Shown here: piece after piece, positions 55,475 through 63,999 of the stretch | How the letters are laid out: each line of letters opens with the position of its first letter | Position numbering within the stretch: position 1 is the first letter of the stretch | Assembly: GCA_900696595.1 (NCBI GenBank) | Contig: CAADGT010000143.1 | Span: forward strand, 82,496-146,495 | Direction: 5' to 3' | DNA from: an uncultured Chloroflexota bacterium | GTDB lineage: Bacteria > Chloroflexota > Anaerolineae > Anaerolineales > Villigracilaceae | Length of the DNA stretch: 64,000 bases | Position numbers and translations under genes: made by a program | Notes under the pieces: model-generated | Told to the model about the DNA's origin: nothing | The model's database searches: none | What the model saw: only the letters and a program-made list of their open reading frames with translations

Positions 55475-56178
55475 CAGGGGGTTGGAGTGGCGGTCGGCGT
55501 GACGTCAACGGGCGTCGCATTGGGGTCGCAAGCCAGCATTTTTAGTCTTTCCTTGAAGATGTCTGTGCGCCCGATCTCGCGCCCGGTTTGAGTTGTGGAT
55601 ACGATCTGGTATTCGATCCACGCCGCGTCGAAATAGGCGTCTTCGCGGATATGATCGGATGAAAGATCGTAGATGTGCGTCCCGGCGCCGACGGAAATCA
55701 TATCGAGTTTCGTCCATTTGCCGAGGCGCGGGGCTTTCAAACTTTTGAAACGCGCAAACAGGAGGACGTGCGCCACATCGGCGGGATTCGCCGCCTGGGC
55801 GGTGATCCGCACGACCGACGGCTCGCATCCCTTTGCTTTGTAGATTTCCGTCAACGAGATGGTAACGTAATAGAAGCCTTCCATCTTTACCGGGGGCTGG
55901 GGCGTGTCCGACGCGGTCAGGGTGACGGTGACGAAGGCGGTTTGTGTAGCCTCCGGCGTGGCTGAAAATTCGGGGGTGAACGGGGCGGTCTTGAATCCGA
56001 TCAAGGTTGGGGTGAAGGTAAAGGTCAGGGTCGGCAAAACCGGCGTCGGCGTGGGGGGAGGCGTGGCGGTGTTTGTCGGAGTGGCAGAGGGGGGTTGAGT
56101 CGGTTCGGGGGCGATGAATCCCAATGAGCAGGAGGAGAGGAAGATCCCCAGAAAGAATTGCAGGAATGTTCGTTTCAT
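55474..56178 (-). CDS. lipoprotein, paralogue of the next gene
   Basis: A 234-residue protein. The signal peptide ends LSSCS, followed by a Thr/Pro linker of about 60 residues. The soluble domain has GFYYVTISLTEIYKAKGCEPSVVRITAQA, AHVLLFARFKSL, then YFDAAWIEYQIVSTTQTGREIGRT. The neighbour upstream shows the same order of motifs (CTPNSVAITAEV, VFLFVRVRD, LRSWVYFQLVAINLEGEEVGRT), so the two arose by duplication. The ATG at 56178 overlaps that gene's TGA by four bases. Function unknown; the domain may be Ig-like. Confidence 0.72.
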   Translation of the reverse strand: MKRTFLQFFLGIFLSSCSLGFIAPEPTQPPSATPTNTATPPPTPTPVLPTLTFTFTPTLIGFKTAPFTPEFSATPEATQTAFVTVTLTASDTPQPPVKMEGFYYVTISLTEIYKAKGCEPSVVRITAQAANPADVAHVLLFARFKSLKAPRLGKWTKLDMISVGAGTHIYDLSSDHIREDAYFDAAWIEYQIVSTTQTGREIGRTDIFKERLKMLACDPNATPVDVTPTATPTP

Positions 56179-56885
56179 GGCTTTGGCGTTACGATGGGGC
56201 ATCCGGTCAGCGGGGTCAGGCAGGGGCAGGGGTACATGTCGAAGGCTTTCTCGTAGACTTTGGTGCGCCCGACTTCCTCGCCCTCAAGGTTGATTGCGAC
56301 AAGTTGAAAATAGACCCAGGAGCGCAGGTAGTGGTCGTGACCGTATATCTCCGAGCCGATCAGGGTGTGGGTGAAAACGCCCTGTCCGCGGTCGAGCATA
56401 ACCTGTCCCTTCGTCCAGGGGGTGTAATCCTCCTTCTCGATGTCGCGGACGCGGACGAAAAGGAAAACGGTTGCGACTTCGTCGGGATCTTCGACTTCGG
56501 CGGTGATGGCGACGGAGTTCGGAGTGCAACCGCCCCAATAGATTTTCTTTGGCGCGTATTCGACTGATATGAATCCGGCGCCGGGGCTGGATGAAGTGGG
56601 CGTGGCTTGCGGGGTGATTGTGTTGCCGTCCACGATAATCTGGACGACGAATGGGGTGAAAGTCGGTTGGGAAGGGTCCCAGGTGGGCAGGCGCACGATA
56701 GTCGCCGAGGGAGTGGGCTTGGGCGTATTCGTGCTGGTGGGCGTATCCGCGGGCGTAGGGGTGACGCTCGGCGTGGCGCTCGGTTCGGGCGTGTTTGTGA
56801 CGGGGAGCAAGTCCGGCATGGAACACGAAGACAGGAACAATGTCAGGGTCGAGATCGCGCAGACGAGCCGCATCATCATTTTCAT
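56175..56885 (-). CDS. lipoprotein, first of a tandem pair
   Basis: A 236-residue protein with signal peptide and lipobox SSCS, a Thr/Pro linker of about 60 residues, and a beta-rich domain like that of the downstream paralogue. Two Cys near the C-terminus (YPCPCLTPLTGC) are extra. TATTAT lies 6 bases before the ATG on the minus strand, so the message is probably leaderless. It heads an operon ending in the sirtuin gene. No ligand can be named. Confidence 0.72.
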   Translation of the reverse strand: MKMMMRLVCAISTLTLFLSSCSMPDLLPVTNTPEPSATPSVTPTPADTPTSTNTPKPTPSATIVRLPTWDPSQPTFTPFVVQIIVDGNTITPQATPTSSSPGAGFISVEYAPKKIYWGGCTPNSVAITAEVEDPDEVATVFLFVRVRDIEKEDYTPWTKGQVMLDRGQGVFTHTLIGSEIYGHDHYLRSWVYFQLVAINLEGEEVGRTKVYEKAFDMYPCPCLTPLTGCPIVTPKP

Positions 56886-56891
56886 TCCGCT

Positions 56892-56897
56892 ATAATA
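56892..56897 (-). promoter_or_regulatory. -10 box for the lipoprotein-sirtuin operon
   Basis: TATTAT on the minus strand, 6 bases from the ATG at 56885, with AGCGGA in between. Confidence 0.5.
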
Positions 56898-56973
56898 CTA
56901 TGAATTAGGTTGTCCTTGCGCGCCCACCATGCAAATCTCACGATGGGACCGCAACTCCACAGGGAGAGAAAGG

Positions 56974-56979
56974 TATAAT
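56974..56979 (+). promoter_or_regulatory. -10 box for the lipoprotein gene at 56986
   Basis: TATAAT, 6 bases before the ATG. No ribosome site lies between. It sets the start at 56986 instead of 56929. Confidence 0.55.
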
Positions 56980-56985
56980 CGTTCC

Positions 56986-57645
56986 ATGAAACGGGTAACG
57001 ACTTGCATCCTGCTGGCGTTTTTTCTGGGCGCGTGCGATGTTTGGGGAGTTGCGCCCCAGCCTTTTCCCGCGCTTTCCCCCGTTCCAACCGGCACGCCTC
57101 CCATCGTGACCCCGACTCCGTTGATCATCCCGCCGCCCACGTTCAACTCGACGGTCACGCCTGCGGCGACGTCGAATCTTTCGACAGCCATCGCATCCGA
57201 GATTCCGTCTGCGACGGTTTCGTCCACTGCCGCCCAGCCTGCCGCCACGGACACATTTGCGGCGATCCAGGCGGTGGCGGTCGAGATATTGGGGTGTAAT
57301 ACGAGCATAGACATCCGCAACGGGATGGGGGAAGTGACCAACGCCTATGTGAGCGTGAAGAATACCGGCACGCTTGACCTGCCGAACGCCTGCGGGTTGT
57401 TGCGCGCGAAAGACGAAGACAGGGCGCATCCCGACAAAAAAGTGTGCGTGCCGAACCTGCCAGCGCAACATCAGGTAACGTTGAAACTGACCGTGGATTC
57501 GGCGTACCGGAAGGAGACCGTCATTCAGGTGGACGCGCTCTCGAATGAGGTCGTCCTGTTGCGCGTGGATAAGGAATCGTGTCGGGATATTAATCTTTTC
57601 GGGGGCGTCCCGGCAAACGTGGGGGTGATCGAACCGATCCCGTAA
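56986..57645 (+). CDS. lipoprotein with Thr/Pro linker
   Basis: A 219-residue protein. The signal peptide ends LGACD. A linker of about 75 residues is rich in Pro, Thr and Ala. The last 130 residues are a beta-rich domain (VEILGCNTSIDIRNGMGEV, then AYVSVKNTGTLDLPNACGLL, then HQVTLKLTVDSAYRKETVIQV), a pattern seen in Ig-like or DUF11-type modules. No catalytic site is visible. It faces away from the lipoprotein-sirtuin operon, with which it shares the type of linker but not the domain. Confidence 0.7.
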   Translation: MKRVTTCILLAFFLGACDVWGVAPQPFPALSPVPTGTPPIVTPTPLIIPPPTFNSTVTPAATSNLSTAIASEIPSATVSSTAAQPAATDTFAAIQAVAVEILGCNTSIDIRNGMGEVTNAYVSVKNTGTLDLPNACGLLRAKDEDRAHPDKKVCVPNLPAQHQVTLKLTVDSAYRKETVIQVDALSNEVVLLRVDKESCRDINLFGGVPANVGVIEPIP

Positions 57646-57696
57646 GTTTTATCGTTCCATCCGCGCAGTTTTTGTTTAGCAGTGAGAGGAATCAAC

Positions 57697-58851
57697 ATGA
57701 AACTTATCATCGTCATCCCGGATGGCATGTGCGACATCCGCTATAAAGAATTGGGGGACAAATCTCCCGCAGAACGCGCAAACACGCCCGGCATGGATGA
57801 GATGCTTGCAAACGGCGCAATTGGGCTGGCAAAGACCATGCACGACAGTCTGCCGCTCGGAAGTCTGGTGGGCATCATGGGGATTCTTGGATACTATCCT
57901 CCTGAGTACGTTCCGCGCGGGCGTTCGATCTTCGAAGCTTATGCGCTGGGCATACCAATGACTCCGGACGATCTTGTGACGCGCTGCAACATCGTGCGCG
58001 TGAACGGGGACGACATTCTCGAAGACTTCACCGCCGGGCAGATCGGCGAAGAGGACGCGGCGTCATACCTGCGAAGCGTCGAGACTCCCAAAGAATTCGC
58101 GCTTCATCACGACCTGAGCTATCGCAACGTCCTGCTCTGGCGCGGCTGTCCGCTGGACGACAGCCTGCTTCAATTATTCGAGCCGCACGAAAATATGGGA
58201 ATGTCCATCGCGGACATTATGCCGAAATACAAGGGGGAGACCTACCAGCCGTTCGTCGAAATGATGCTCAATTCCAGAAGGAAAGACCTGATGCTGTGGC
58301 CCTGGGGCGCGGGACGCATCCGTTCCTTCCCGCCGACAAAACACCGAACCCTGACCGTGACCGCCCTGAGTTTCCTTTATGGGATGTCAACCCTGTTGGG
58401 CGGCAAGGCGATCATCCCGCCGGGGGCGACCGGTTATCGCGGTTCGAATTTGAAAGGGAAATTGGACGCCGCCCTGAAGGAATTCGACAACTTTGACGTT
58501 TGTCTGATCCACTGCAACGCGCCGGACGAAGAAGCGCACGTCCACAATCTGCGGGGCAAGGTTGAATCCATAGAAGAAATAGACGCGCAGATTATCGTTC
58601 CGTTGTTGAATCGCCTGAAATCGCGGGACGAGTCGTGCCGTGTCGTCGTCCTGCCCGATCACTATACGGTTTGCAAAACCGGAAAGCACCTGCCGGACCT
58701 TGTGCCGTACATCGTCTCAGGCAAGGGCGTCCGGCGCAATCACAATCTCGAAACATACTCGGAGGAAAAAATCGTCGAGGCGGGGCCCGGCGTCATCGAG
58801 AGTCACAACCTGATCGAAGCCCACCTGAACGAAATGCGACCCAGACGTTGA
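57697..58851 (+). CDS. phosphoglycerate mutase, archaeal (ApgM-like) type
   Basis: A 384-residue alkaline-phosphatase-superfamily protein. The N-terminal IVIPDGMCD carries the first metal Asp, HCNAPDEEAHVHNLRGKVESIEEID and LPDHYT the later metal set. PLGSLVGIMGILGY covers the nucleophile-Ser loop; the residue after Ser is Leu, where most members have Asp. These enzymes interconvert 3- and 2-phosphoglycerate without bisphosphate, just ahead of enolase. GAGAGGA precedes the ATG at 57697. A homoserine-kinase-like or phosphonopyruvate-related role cannot be excluded. Confidence 0.8.
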   Translation: MKLIIVIPDGMCDIRYKELGDKSPAERANTPGMDEMLANGAIGLAKTMHDSLPLGSLVGIMGILGYYPPEYVPRGRSIFEAYALGIPMTPDDLVTRCNIVRVNGDDILEDFTAGQIGEEDAASYLRSVETPKEFALHHDLSYRNVLLWRGCPLDDSLLQLFEPHENMGMSIADIMPKYKGETYQPFVEMMLNSRRKDLMLWPWGAGRIRSFPPTKHRTLTVTALSFLYGMSTLLGGKAIIPPGATGYRGSNLKGKLDAALKEFDNFDVCLIHCNAPDEEAHVHNLRGKVESIEEIDAQIIVPLLNRLKSRDESCRVVVLPDHYTVCKTGKHLPDLVPYIVSGKGVRRNHNLETYSEEKIVEAGPGVIESHNLIEAHLNEMRPRR

Positions 58852-58857
58852 AACAAC

Positions 58858-58895
58858 AAACGCCCGCCCCGACGCGATCGAAGGGCGGGCGTTTT
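58858..58895. terminator. terminator between convergent genes
   Basis: AAACGCCCGCCC and GGGCGGGCGTTT form a 12-bp stem, followed by a short T-run. Read backward it has AAAC ahead of the stem, so it can serve both neighbours. Confidence 0.85.
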
Positions 58896-58915
58896 CGATT
58901 CCGAATAAAGCGGGG

Positions 58916-60325
58916 TTACTTCTTCCGGCGCGCGGCGTCGCGCATATTTTTCGCCTTTTCCTGCAAGCCCTGAAAGAAGTCGCTCTCGACGATTTCGTTG
59001 ACCTGCGTCTTGAGTTTCTTCTGGTCAATCTGAATCTTCAGTTCGACCACCTGGCGCTTCAATTCGGTTTCGCGCGCGTGGATCTCGTTTGCCATTTTTT
59101 CAAAGACGCGCGCCAATTGTCCGAGTTCGTCCGTGCGCTCCACGACCACGTGCAAGGGTTCCAGATCCCAGACCGAATCCTCGATCTTGGCGGCAACGTC
59201 GGTGACGGTGAAGATCGGGCGGATGATCCAGCTCGATAAAAGGAAACCGAGAACGGTCGCCAACACAAGCACGATTGCGCCGAACAAGGCCGTGTATCGC
59301 AGGTTCGCCAGCACGGGGCCCAGAAAATCGCGGGACGGCACGACCACGACGTTGATCCAGTCCAGCCCGCGCTCGTCGGAGATAATGTCAATGCGGGCGT
59401 AGTAGGTCTCGCCGTCCTCCTTGAATTCGATATCCTCGCCTTCGGCGATGTTCTTAAAATCGCCGTTGTATCGTTCGAGCATGTGCTTCACCGTGAGGCG
59501 GACAAGCAGGTTTTGGCTCTCGGCGGCGTCGAGCGGCTGTTGCGCGCCGTCCGCCTCGGCAAACGGCTGTTCGCCCGTGGAGGCGGCGACAAGTTTGCCG
59601 TCGCGTTGGACGATGAAGGCTTCGCCGTTCGGGCTGATCTCCAGCGAGCCGAGGAAATCGCTGATCTCGCTCAAGGTCAGGTCAATGCCGAGGACGCCTT
59701 CCAGGTTTCCGAAGCGGTCGTACACCGGTCTGACCGGCGAAATGCCCAGCACGGGGAATGCCGAAAAAACATAGATCGGCGACCAGGTCGGTTTGCCTGC
59801 TGCGACCGCCGCCTTGTACCAGGGACGCTCGCGCGGCTCATACTCGGAGGATTTCAATTCTTCGAGCGGTTCTCCGCCTGCGGTCATGCTGTAGGTCAGG
59901 CGGTTTGGGGCGGACGCCTCATCGAGTATCTTGAAAACCGGTTCGCCGCCGAAACTTGTGTCAATTCCCAGGAAGTATCCTTCGCTCGTGGCGTAATACA
60001 GGTAGGGAACGGATTTGGTAACGGACACTTCGCCCCAGAACAATTTACGCATCCCTTCGAAGTCGCCCAGGTTTGCGCCGCCCGAATCGAGGACGGCGAC
60101 ATTGATTTCATGGAAGATGTGCGGCAGTTCGAGAAAACTATTAATGCGGTCGTTGATGCGCGAACTGACCTCCTGCGTCAGCCGCAACGCCAGCGTTTCA
60201 GCGGAACTCAAACCGCTCCGGTAGGAAAGCCACGCGGTCAAGCCGATGGCGACGATGATCACGAGGGCAAGCAGCCCCGGAATTGCGTAACGGATCGAAA
60301 TGGACGAAATTCTAAATTTGGACAT
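58916..60325 (-). CDS. Cache-HAMP membrane sensor without a recognised output domain
   Basis: A 469-residue protein. A membrane helix at about 10-32, then an extracytoplasmic Cache domain (about 35-330, with SSEYEPRERPWYKAA typical of dCache), a second helix (about 340-360) and a HAMP domain (about 360-415). The C-terminal 55 residues form a coiled coil ending NEIVESDFFQGLQEKAK. No kinase, MA or cyclase domain follows. AGGAG precedes the ATG. The end motif (E.xSDFF.xLQ.KA) recalls tails of cyanobacterial and chloroflexi sensor proteins, from memory. It sits beside an Npt1-like transporter gene. Confidence 0.78.
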   Translation of the reverse strand: MSKFRISSISIRYAIPGLLALVIIVAIGLTAWLSYRSGLSSAETLALRLTQEVSSRINDRINSFLELPHIFHEINVAVLDSGGANLGDFEGMRKLFWGEVSVTKSVPYLYYATSEGYFLGIDTSFGGEPVFKILDEASAPNRLTYSMTAGGEPLEELKSSEYEPRERPWYKAAVAAGKPTWSPIYVFSAFPVLGISPVRPVYDRFGNLEGVLGIDLTLSEISDFLGSLEISPNGEAFIVQRDGKLVAASTGEQPFAEADGAQQPLDAAESQNLLVRLTVKHMLERYNGDFKNIAEGEDIEFKEDGETYYARIDIISDERGLDWINVVVVPSRDFLGPVLANLRYTALFGAIVLVLATVLGFLLSSWIIRPIFTVTDVAAKIEDSVWDLEPLHVVVERTDELGQLARVFEKMANEIHARETELKRQVVELKIQIDQKKLKTQVNEIVESDFFQGLQEKAKNMRDAARRKK

Positions 60326-60361
60326 TGAAACTCCTGTGAGAGGCGGGCGTGGAGCGCGCCG

Positions 60362-61717
60362 TTAAAATTCGATATCCTTCAACAAGTCGCCGCCGCGTTT
60401 CCGGCGTTTGAGCCGCCAGTTGAACAGGCTGTCGTCGTAGGAGGCGCGCATCCTCATGATGAACCAGACCGCCAAGCCTGCAAAAAGAACAGTAATTCCG
60501 AGATACACATAGAACGAGTCGGTAAAGCCTATCCGCTCGCAGAGGGTCACGGCGGCAATGCCCAGCAACGCCGCTATCAACATCCCCACTGCGGGGGCAA
60601 AATTGTCCGTAAAAAGCGCGACGCGCCCGCGGCGCTCCTCCGGCACAAAACCCTGATAAGCCTTCCGCGTGGCTTCATCCACGGTGTTGCGGCTGACTTT
60701 GAGCAACCATGAACTGATCGTGGTGGAGACCATGCCCGGAGAGGCGATCATGGCGACCGACGAGGCAAAGGCAAGAATCGGCTGAATGAGAAACGTATTT
60801 TTCAATTGCAAGCGTTGAATCAGGCGCCCCGTCGCAAATCCCTGAACGGCGAAGGAGAGTATGGCGGCCGCCAGAAGATACAGGCTGTAGAACTCCTTGT
60901 AAGCGACCGGTTCCACAATCGAGGACTTCGCCACGACGAAGAAGCGATATTCCACGATCACATCGCACACCGCAACAGCTACAATCGCAAGCAGAAGCAA
61001 ACGATAAGAAGCGACCTGACGGACGAAATCCCAGCCTTCGCTCAACGATTCCTGCACCGTCTCTTCGCCCGCATCCAATTCGCGGATGTTCACCCTGCGC
61101 AAGCCGATCGTAATCAGCAGGAACGCCGCCAGATAAAAAAGAACGTTGAGCCGGATGACCATGCCGAGCGTGAGTTCGTTGGTTTCGAGCCAGCCAGCCC
61201 GAAAAAGCGCGGCGGGCAGGAGCGTGATGGCTATGCCGAGCATCTTGCCGATGAAACTCCAACTGCCGATGACGGGAATCAATCGCTTCGCCTGGACAAC
61301 CTCGAAGATATCGTTCGCCAGCACCCAAAAGAACATGGGAAACAACAGCCATTGCTGCTGCGACATCAGGTAAACGATCGCGGCGACGACCTGGGTCGAG
61401 GCGCGCAGAAGATAAACGACATCCGTCGCCACGAATACCATGGCAAAGCCGAAGGTTGTCCATTTCAATAAATCCACGCGATGAAAGCGGTCTATGATCA
61501 GGGACGCCAGCAGGGCGGTAATGAAGATCATAACGGCGTTGATGCCGTTCACCGTCAGGGTCTGGTTGGGTCCCGCCGTGTTGATCAAGTCGCTGATGCC
61601 GACGATGCCGGTCATCTGCCTGGCGACGGTGTTTCCCAGCAAAAGCAGGCTCAAAACAAAGACGATACGGAATTCACCGGCGCGTATATCGAAAGTTCGG
61701 GCGAGAAAGGACTTCAT
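60362..61717 (-). CDS. Npt1/Tlc-like 12-helix transporter
   Basis: A 451-residue MFS-related membrane protein with about twelve helices. The N-terminal helix is FRIVFVLSLLLLGNTVARQMTGIVG, and later WVLANDIFEVVQAKRLIPVIGSWSFIGKMLG is typical of the Npt1/Npt2 nucleotide-transporter-like family. Free-living members exist that do not carry ATP, so the cargo is open. It lies 37 bases upstream of the Cache-HAMP gene in the same direction, so a linked sensory-transport pair is plausible. An AGAGG sits before the ATG. Confidence 0.78.
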   Translation of the reverse strand: MKSFLARTFDIRAGEFRIVFVLSLLLLGNTVARQMTGIVGISDLINTAGPNQTLTVNGINAVMIFITALLASLIIDRFHRVDLLKWTTFGFAMVFVATDVVYLLRASTQVVAAIVYLMSQQQWLLFPMFFWVLANDIFEVVQAKRLIPVIGSWSFIGKMLGIAITLLPAALFRAGWLETNELTLGMVIRLNVLFYLAAFLLITIGLRRVNIRELDAGEETVQESLSEGWDFVRQVASYRLLLLAIVAVAVCDVIVEYRFFVVAKSSIVEPVAYKEFYSLYLLAAAILSFAVQGFATGRLIQRLQLKNTFLIQPILAFASSVAMIASPGMVSTTISSWLLKVSRNTVDEATRKAYQGFVPEERRGRVALFTDNFAPAVGMLIAALLGIAAVTLCERIGFTDSFYVYLGITVLFAGLAVWFIMRMRASYDDSLFNWRLKRRKRGGDLLKDIEF

Positions 61718-61790
61718 TAAACCTCTGAACGGGTGGGGTGACAGCCGTGAGTATACTCCAATAGCCCGCGGAAAAATGGGCGGGAAACGG

Positions 61791-61796
61791 TATAAT
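61791..61796 (+). promoter_or_regulatory. -10 box, near-leaderless start
   Basis: TATAAT is 7 bases before the ATG at 61804. An earlier in-frame ATG at 61795 overlaps the box itself and is unlikely to be used. Confidence 0.55.
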
Positions 61797-61803
61797 GACG
61801 CGC

Positions 61804-62553
61804 ATGGCTGACGATAATATCCAATCCCTTTCCCGCAACAAGATCGCCATGTTGATAGACGGCGACAACGCCCAGGCAGGTTTGCTCGCCCAGATGCTTG
61901 TGGAGGCGGGCCGGCATGGGCAGGTTACGCTCCGCCGCATCTACGGCGACTGGACGACGAACAGCATGAACTCATGGAAGGACACGTTGAACTTCCACGC
62001 CTTCCAGCCCATCCAGCAATTCCGTTACACAATCGGCAAAAACGCCACAGACAGCGCGATGATCATAGACGCCATGGATATTCTGCACTCCGGCGTGGTG
62101 GATGGCTTCTGCCTTGTCTCCAGCGATAGCGATTACACCAGGCTGGCTACGCGCATCCGCGAAACGGGTATTTTCGTCATGGGCATCGGCGAGAAGAAAA
62201 CGCCCAAAGCCTTCGTCAACGCCTGCGATGTGTTCGTTTACACGGAAAATCTCGTCACTACAAAACGCGCAAACGCCCAGCAAAAACCCCAAAAAGGCGG
62301 CGCGAAGAAAAAGGACGAACCCGATCCCCTGCCCCTGTTAACCCAGGCGTTCGAAATGGCGGTCCAGCAGGACGGCTGGGCTTCGCTTTCGCACATGGGC
62401 AACGCGCTCTACCAGCTCGATCCGGCTTTCGACCCGCGCACCTACGGACACAAACAACTTTCGAAAATGATCCTCAAGTATAAAGAGCGCTTCGACGTGC
62501 GCTTGAAAGATATTGACGGCTCCACTCTCTTCCATGTAAAAATAAAAGAATAG
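61804..62553 (+). CDS. NYN domain protein with C-terminal LOTUS/OST-HTH domain
   Basis: A 249-residue protein. Residues of about 15-150 form a NYN (PIN-like) nuclease domain: AMLIDGDNAQ, then DSAMIIDAMDILHS and LVSSDSDYTRLATRIRE, with acidic residues for metal. A basic linker follows (KPQKGGAKKK). Residues of about 175-249 form an OST-HTH/LOTUS domain (LLTQAFEMAVQQDGWASLSHMGNAL, then DPRTYGHKQLSKMILKY). The pair is known from MARF1 and bacterial LabA-like proteins, which bind and cut RNA. The target is unknown. Confidence 0.88.
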   Translation: MADDNIQSLSRNKIAMLIDGDNAQAGLLAQMLVEAGRHGQVTLRRIYGDWTTNSMNSWKDTLNFHAFQPIQQFRYTIGKNATDSAMIIDAMDILHSGVVDGFCLVSSDSDYTRLATRIRETGIFVMGIGEKKTPKAFVNACDVFVYTENLVTTKRANAQQKPQKGGAKKKDEPDPLPLLTQAFEMAVQQDGWASLSHMGNALYQLDPAFDPRTYGHKQLSKMILKYKERFDVRLKDIDGSTLFHVKIKE

Positions 62554-62573
62554 CCGACTTCAACGGGGGCTTG

Positions 62574-63833
62574 TCAAGCCGTCCGCGATTCCCGCCGGAT
62601 CATTTCACCATAAACCTTCACGATCGCAGCGGCGATCTTCTCCCAGCCGAACTCCTTCGCATACGCGGCGGCGCGCTCCCCCATTTCCGCCCGCAAACGA
62701 CCGTCCCCCAACAGGATGGACAACCTGTCGCTCAACGCGCCGGGGTCGCTGTCCGGCACGGTGTACCCGGTCAGTCCGTCCTGCACCAGGTATCCAAGCC
62801 CGCCCACCTCCGAAGCGATCACCGGAGTCCCGCACGCCATCGCCTCCAGCGCCACCATCCCAAAAGATTCGTACAACGAAGGCATTACCAAAACTTCCGC
62901 CGCAGAATAGTAATATGGCAATGTATCCTGCGCGCGCTTGCCCAAAAAGACCACCGTGCCGCCCACGCAAAGATCGTCGCACATCTTTTGCAGGCGCGTC
63001 ATTTCCTCCGTCATTTCCTCCGCGTTGACGTCCGGCTCGCCGCCAATGATCGCAAGATGCACCGGGCGGTCGCGGCTGGTCAGCCCCGCGTCCAGGCAGG
63101 ACATGGATTTGATCAGCGTATCCACCCCCTTCAACGGCTCGATGCGCCCCACAAAAAGGATCATGCGGTTCTCCGGCTTTAAACCGAGGAACTGCTTCGC
63201 CTCGTCCGCGGGGATCGGGTAGAAGTGGCAGGTATCCACGCCCGGCGGGATGATCGTCATCTTGTTCGCTTCCGCCCGGTAGAGGAATCGCAACTGGGTC
63301 AACTCCGCGATCGTGGCGACGACGATCCGGTTCGCCCGACGGAGGACCTGCCTCTCCCCATTGAGGCGATCTTCGCCCGCTCTTTCATCCTCCGACCTCG
63401 CCACCCGATTCTTCATCTCGCCCAGGGTATGGAACATGTGGACGATGGGCGTCCCACCCCAGGCATCGCTCAATCTTCCGGCGGCGAGTCCCGACATCCA
63501 ATAATGACTGTGGATGAGATCGTATTCGATCCCTTTTTCCGCGGCAAATCTACGCACGCCTTCTGCGAACTCGGGAATGTAATTCGCAATATCTCTCTTG
63601 TGGCGCGGCTCCTCCGGCCCTGCAGGGATATGCACAACCCGGTTTCCAAATCCCAGTTCATGCACCACATGCGGCACATGCTCGTCCTGCGAACGGGTAA
63701 AGACATCCACATGAATCCCCTGCCGTCCCAGTTCCCGCGTCAGGTCGCGGACGTAGACGTTCATCCCGCCGGTGTCCTTGCCGCCCAGGGTCGCAAGCGG
63801 GCAGGTGTGATATGAAAGCATCGCAATTCGCAT
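62574..63833 (-). CDS. GT4 glycosyltransferase, MshA/sucrose-phosphate-synthase-like
   Basis: A 419-residue GT-B enzyme. The N-terminal SYHTCPLATLGGKDTGGMNVYV is the donor-side loop typical of MshA and sucrose-phosphate synthases. LIHSHYWMSG, then ILFVGRIEPLKGVDTLI and SLYESFGMVALEAMACGTPV (EX7E) follow. Substrates in the group are inositol phosphate, fructose 6-phosphate or lipid acceptors. It stands alone on the minus strand between the NYN gene and a tRNA. No partner phosphatase or ligase is present, so mycothiol or sucrose synthesis cannot be claimed. Confidence 0.83.
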   Translation of the reverse strand: MRIAMLSYHTCPLATLGGKDTGGMNVYVRDLTRELGRQGIHVDVFTRSQDEHVPHVVHELGFGNRVVHIPAGPEEPRHKRDIANYIPEFAEGVRRFAAEKGIEYDLIHSHYWMSGLAAGRLSDAWGGTPIVHMFHTLGEMKNRVARSEDERAGEDRLNGERQVLRRANRIVVATIAELTQLRFLYRAEANKMTIIPPGVDTCHFYPIPADEAKQFLGLKPENRMILFVGRIEPLKGVDTLIKSMSCLDAGLTSRDRPVHLAIIGGEPDVNAEEMTEEMTRLQKMCDDLCVGGTVVFLGKRAQDTLPYYYSAAEVLVMPSLYESFGMVALEAMACGTPVIASEVGGLGYLVQDGLTGYTVPDSDPGALSDRLSILLGDGRLRAEMGERAAAYAKEFGWEKIAAAIVKVYGEMIRRESRTA

Positions 63834-63875
63834 CTGGAAGACTCCGCAGTTCAGACAACGTGAAAGCCAAAAAAC

Positions 63876-63904
63876 TTGCGTGAATAATGGGATTCCTTTA
63901 TAAT
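63876..63904 (+). promoter_or_regulatory. promoter of tRNA-Thr
   Basis: TTGCGT at 63876-63881 and TATAAT at 63899-63904, spaced 17 bases. The tRNA starts 22 bases later. Confidence 0.6.
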
Positions 63905-63926
63905 CCCGCCCGCTTGAAAAATAAAC

Positions 63927-63999
63927 GCCACCGTAGCTCAGCTGGCAGAGCAGACGATTCGTAATCGTCAGGTCGTGGGTTCGTATCCCACCGGTGGCT
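63927..63999 (+). tRNA. tRNA-Thr (anticodon CGU)
   Basis: The acceptor GCCACCG pairs with CGGTGGC, and T is the discriminator. D-arm GCTCAGCTGGCAGAGC, anticodon loop TTCGTAA (CGU) on GACGA/TCGTC, and T-loop GGTTCGTAT. Whether CCA is encoded cannot be seen, because the window ends one base later. Confidence 0.92.
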
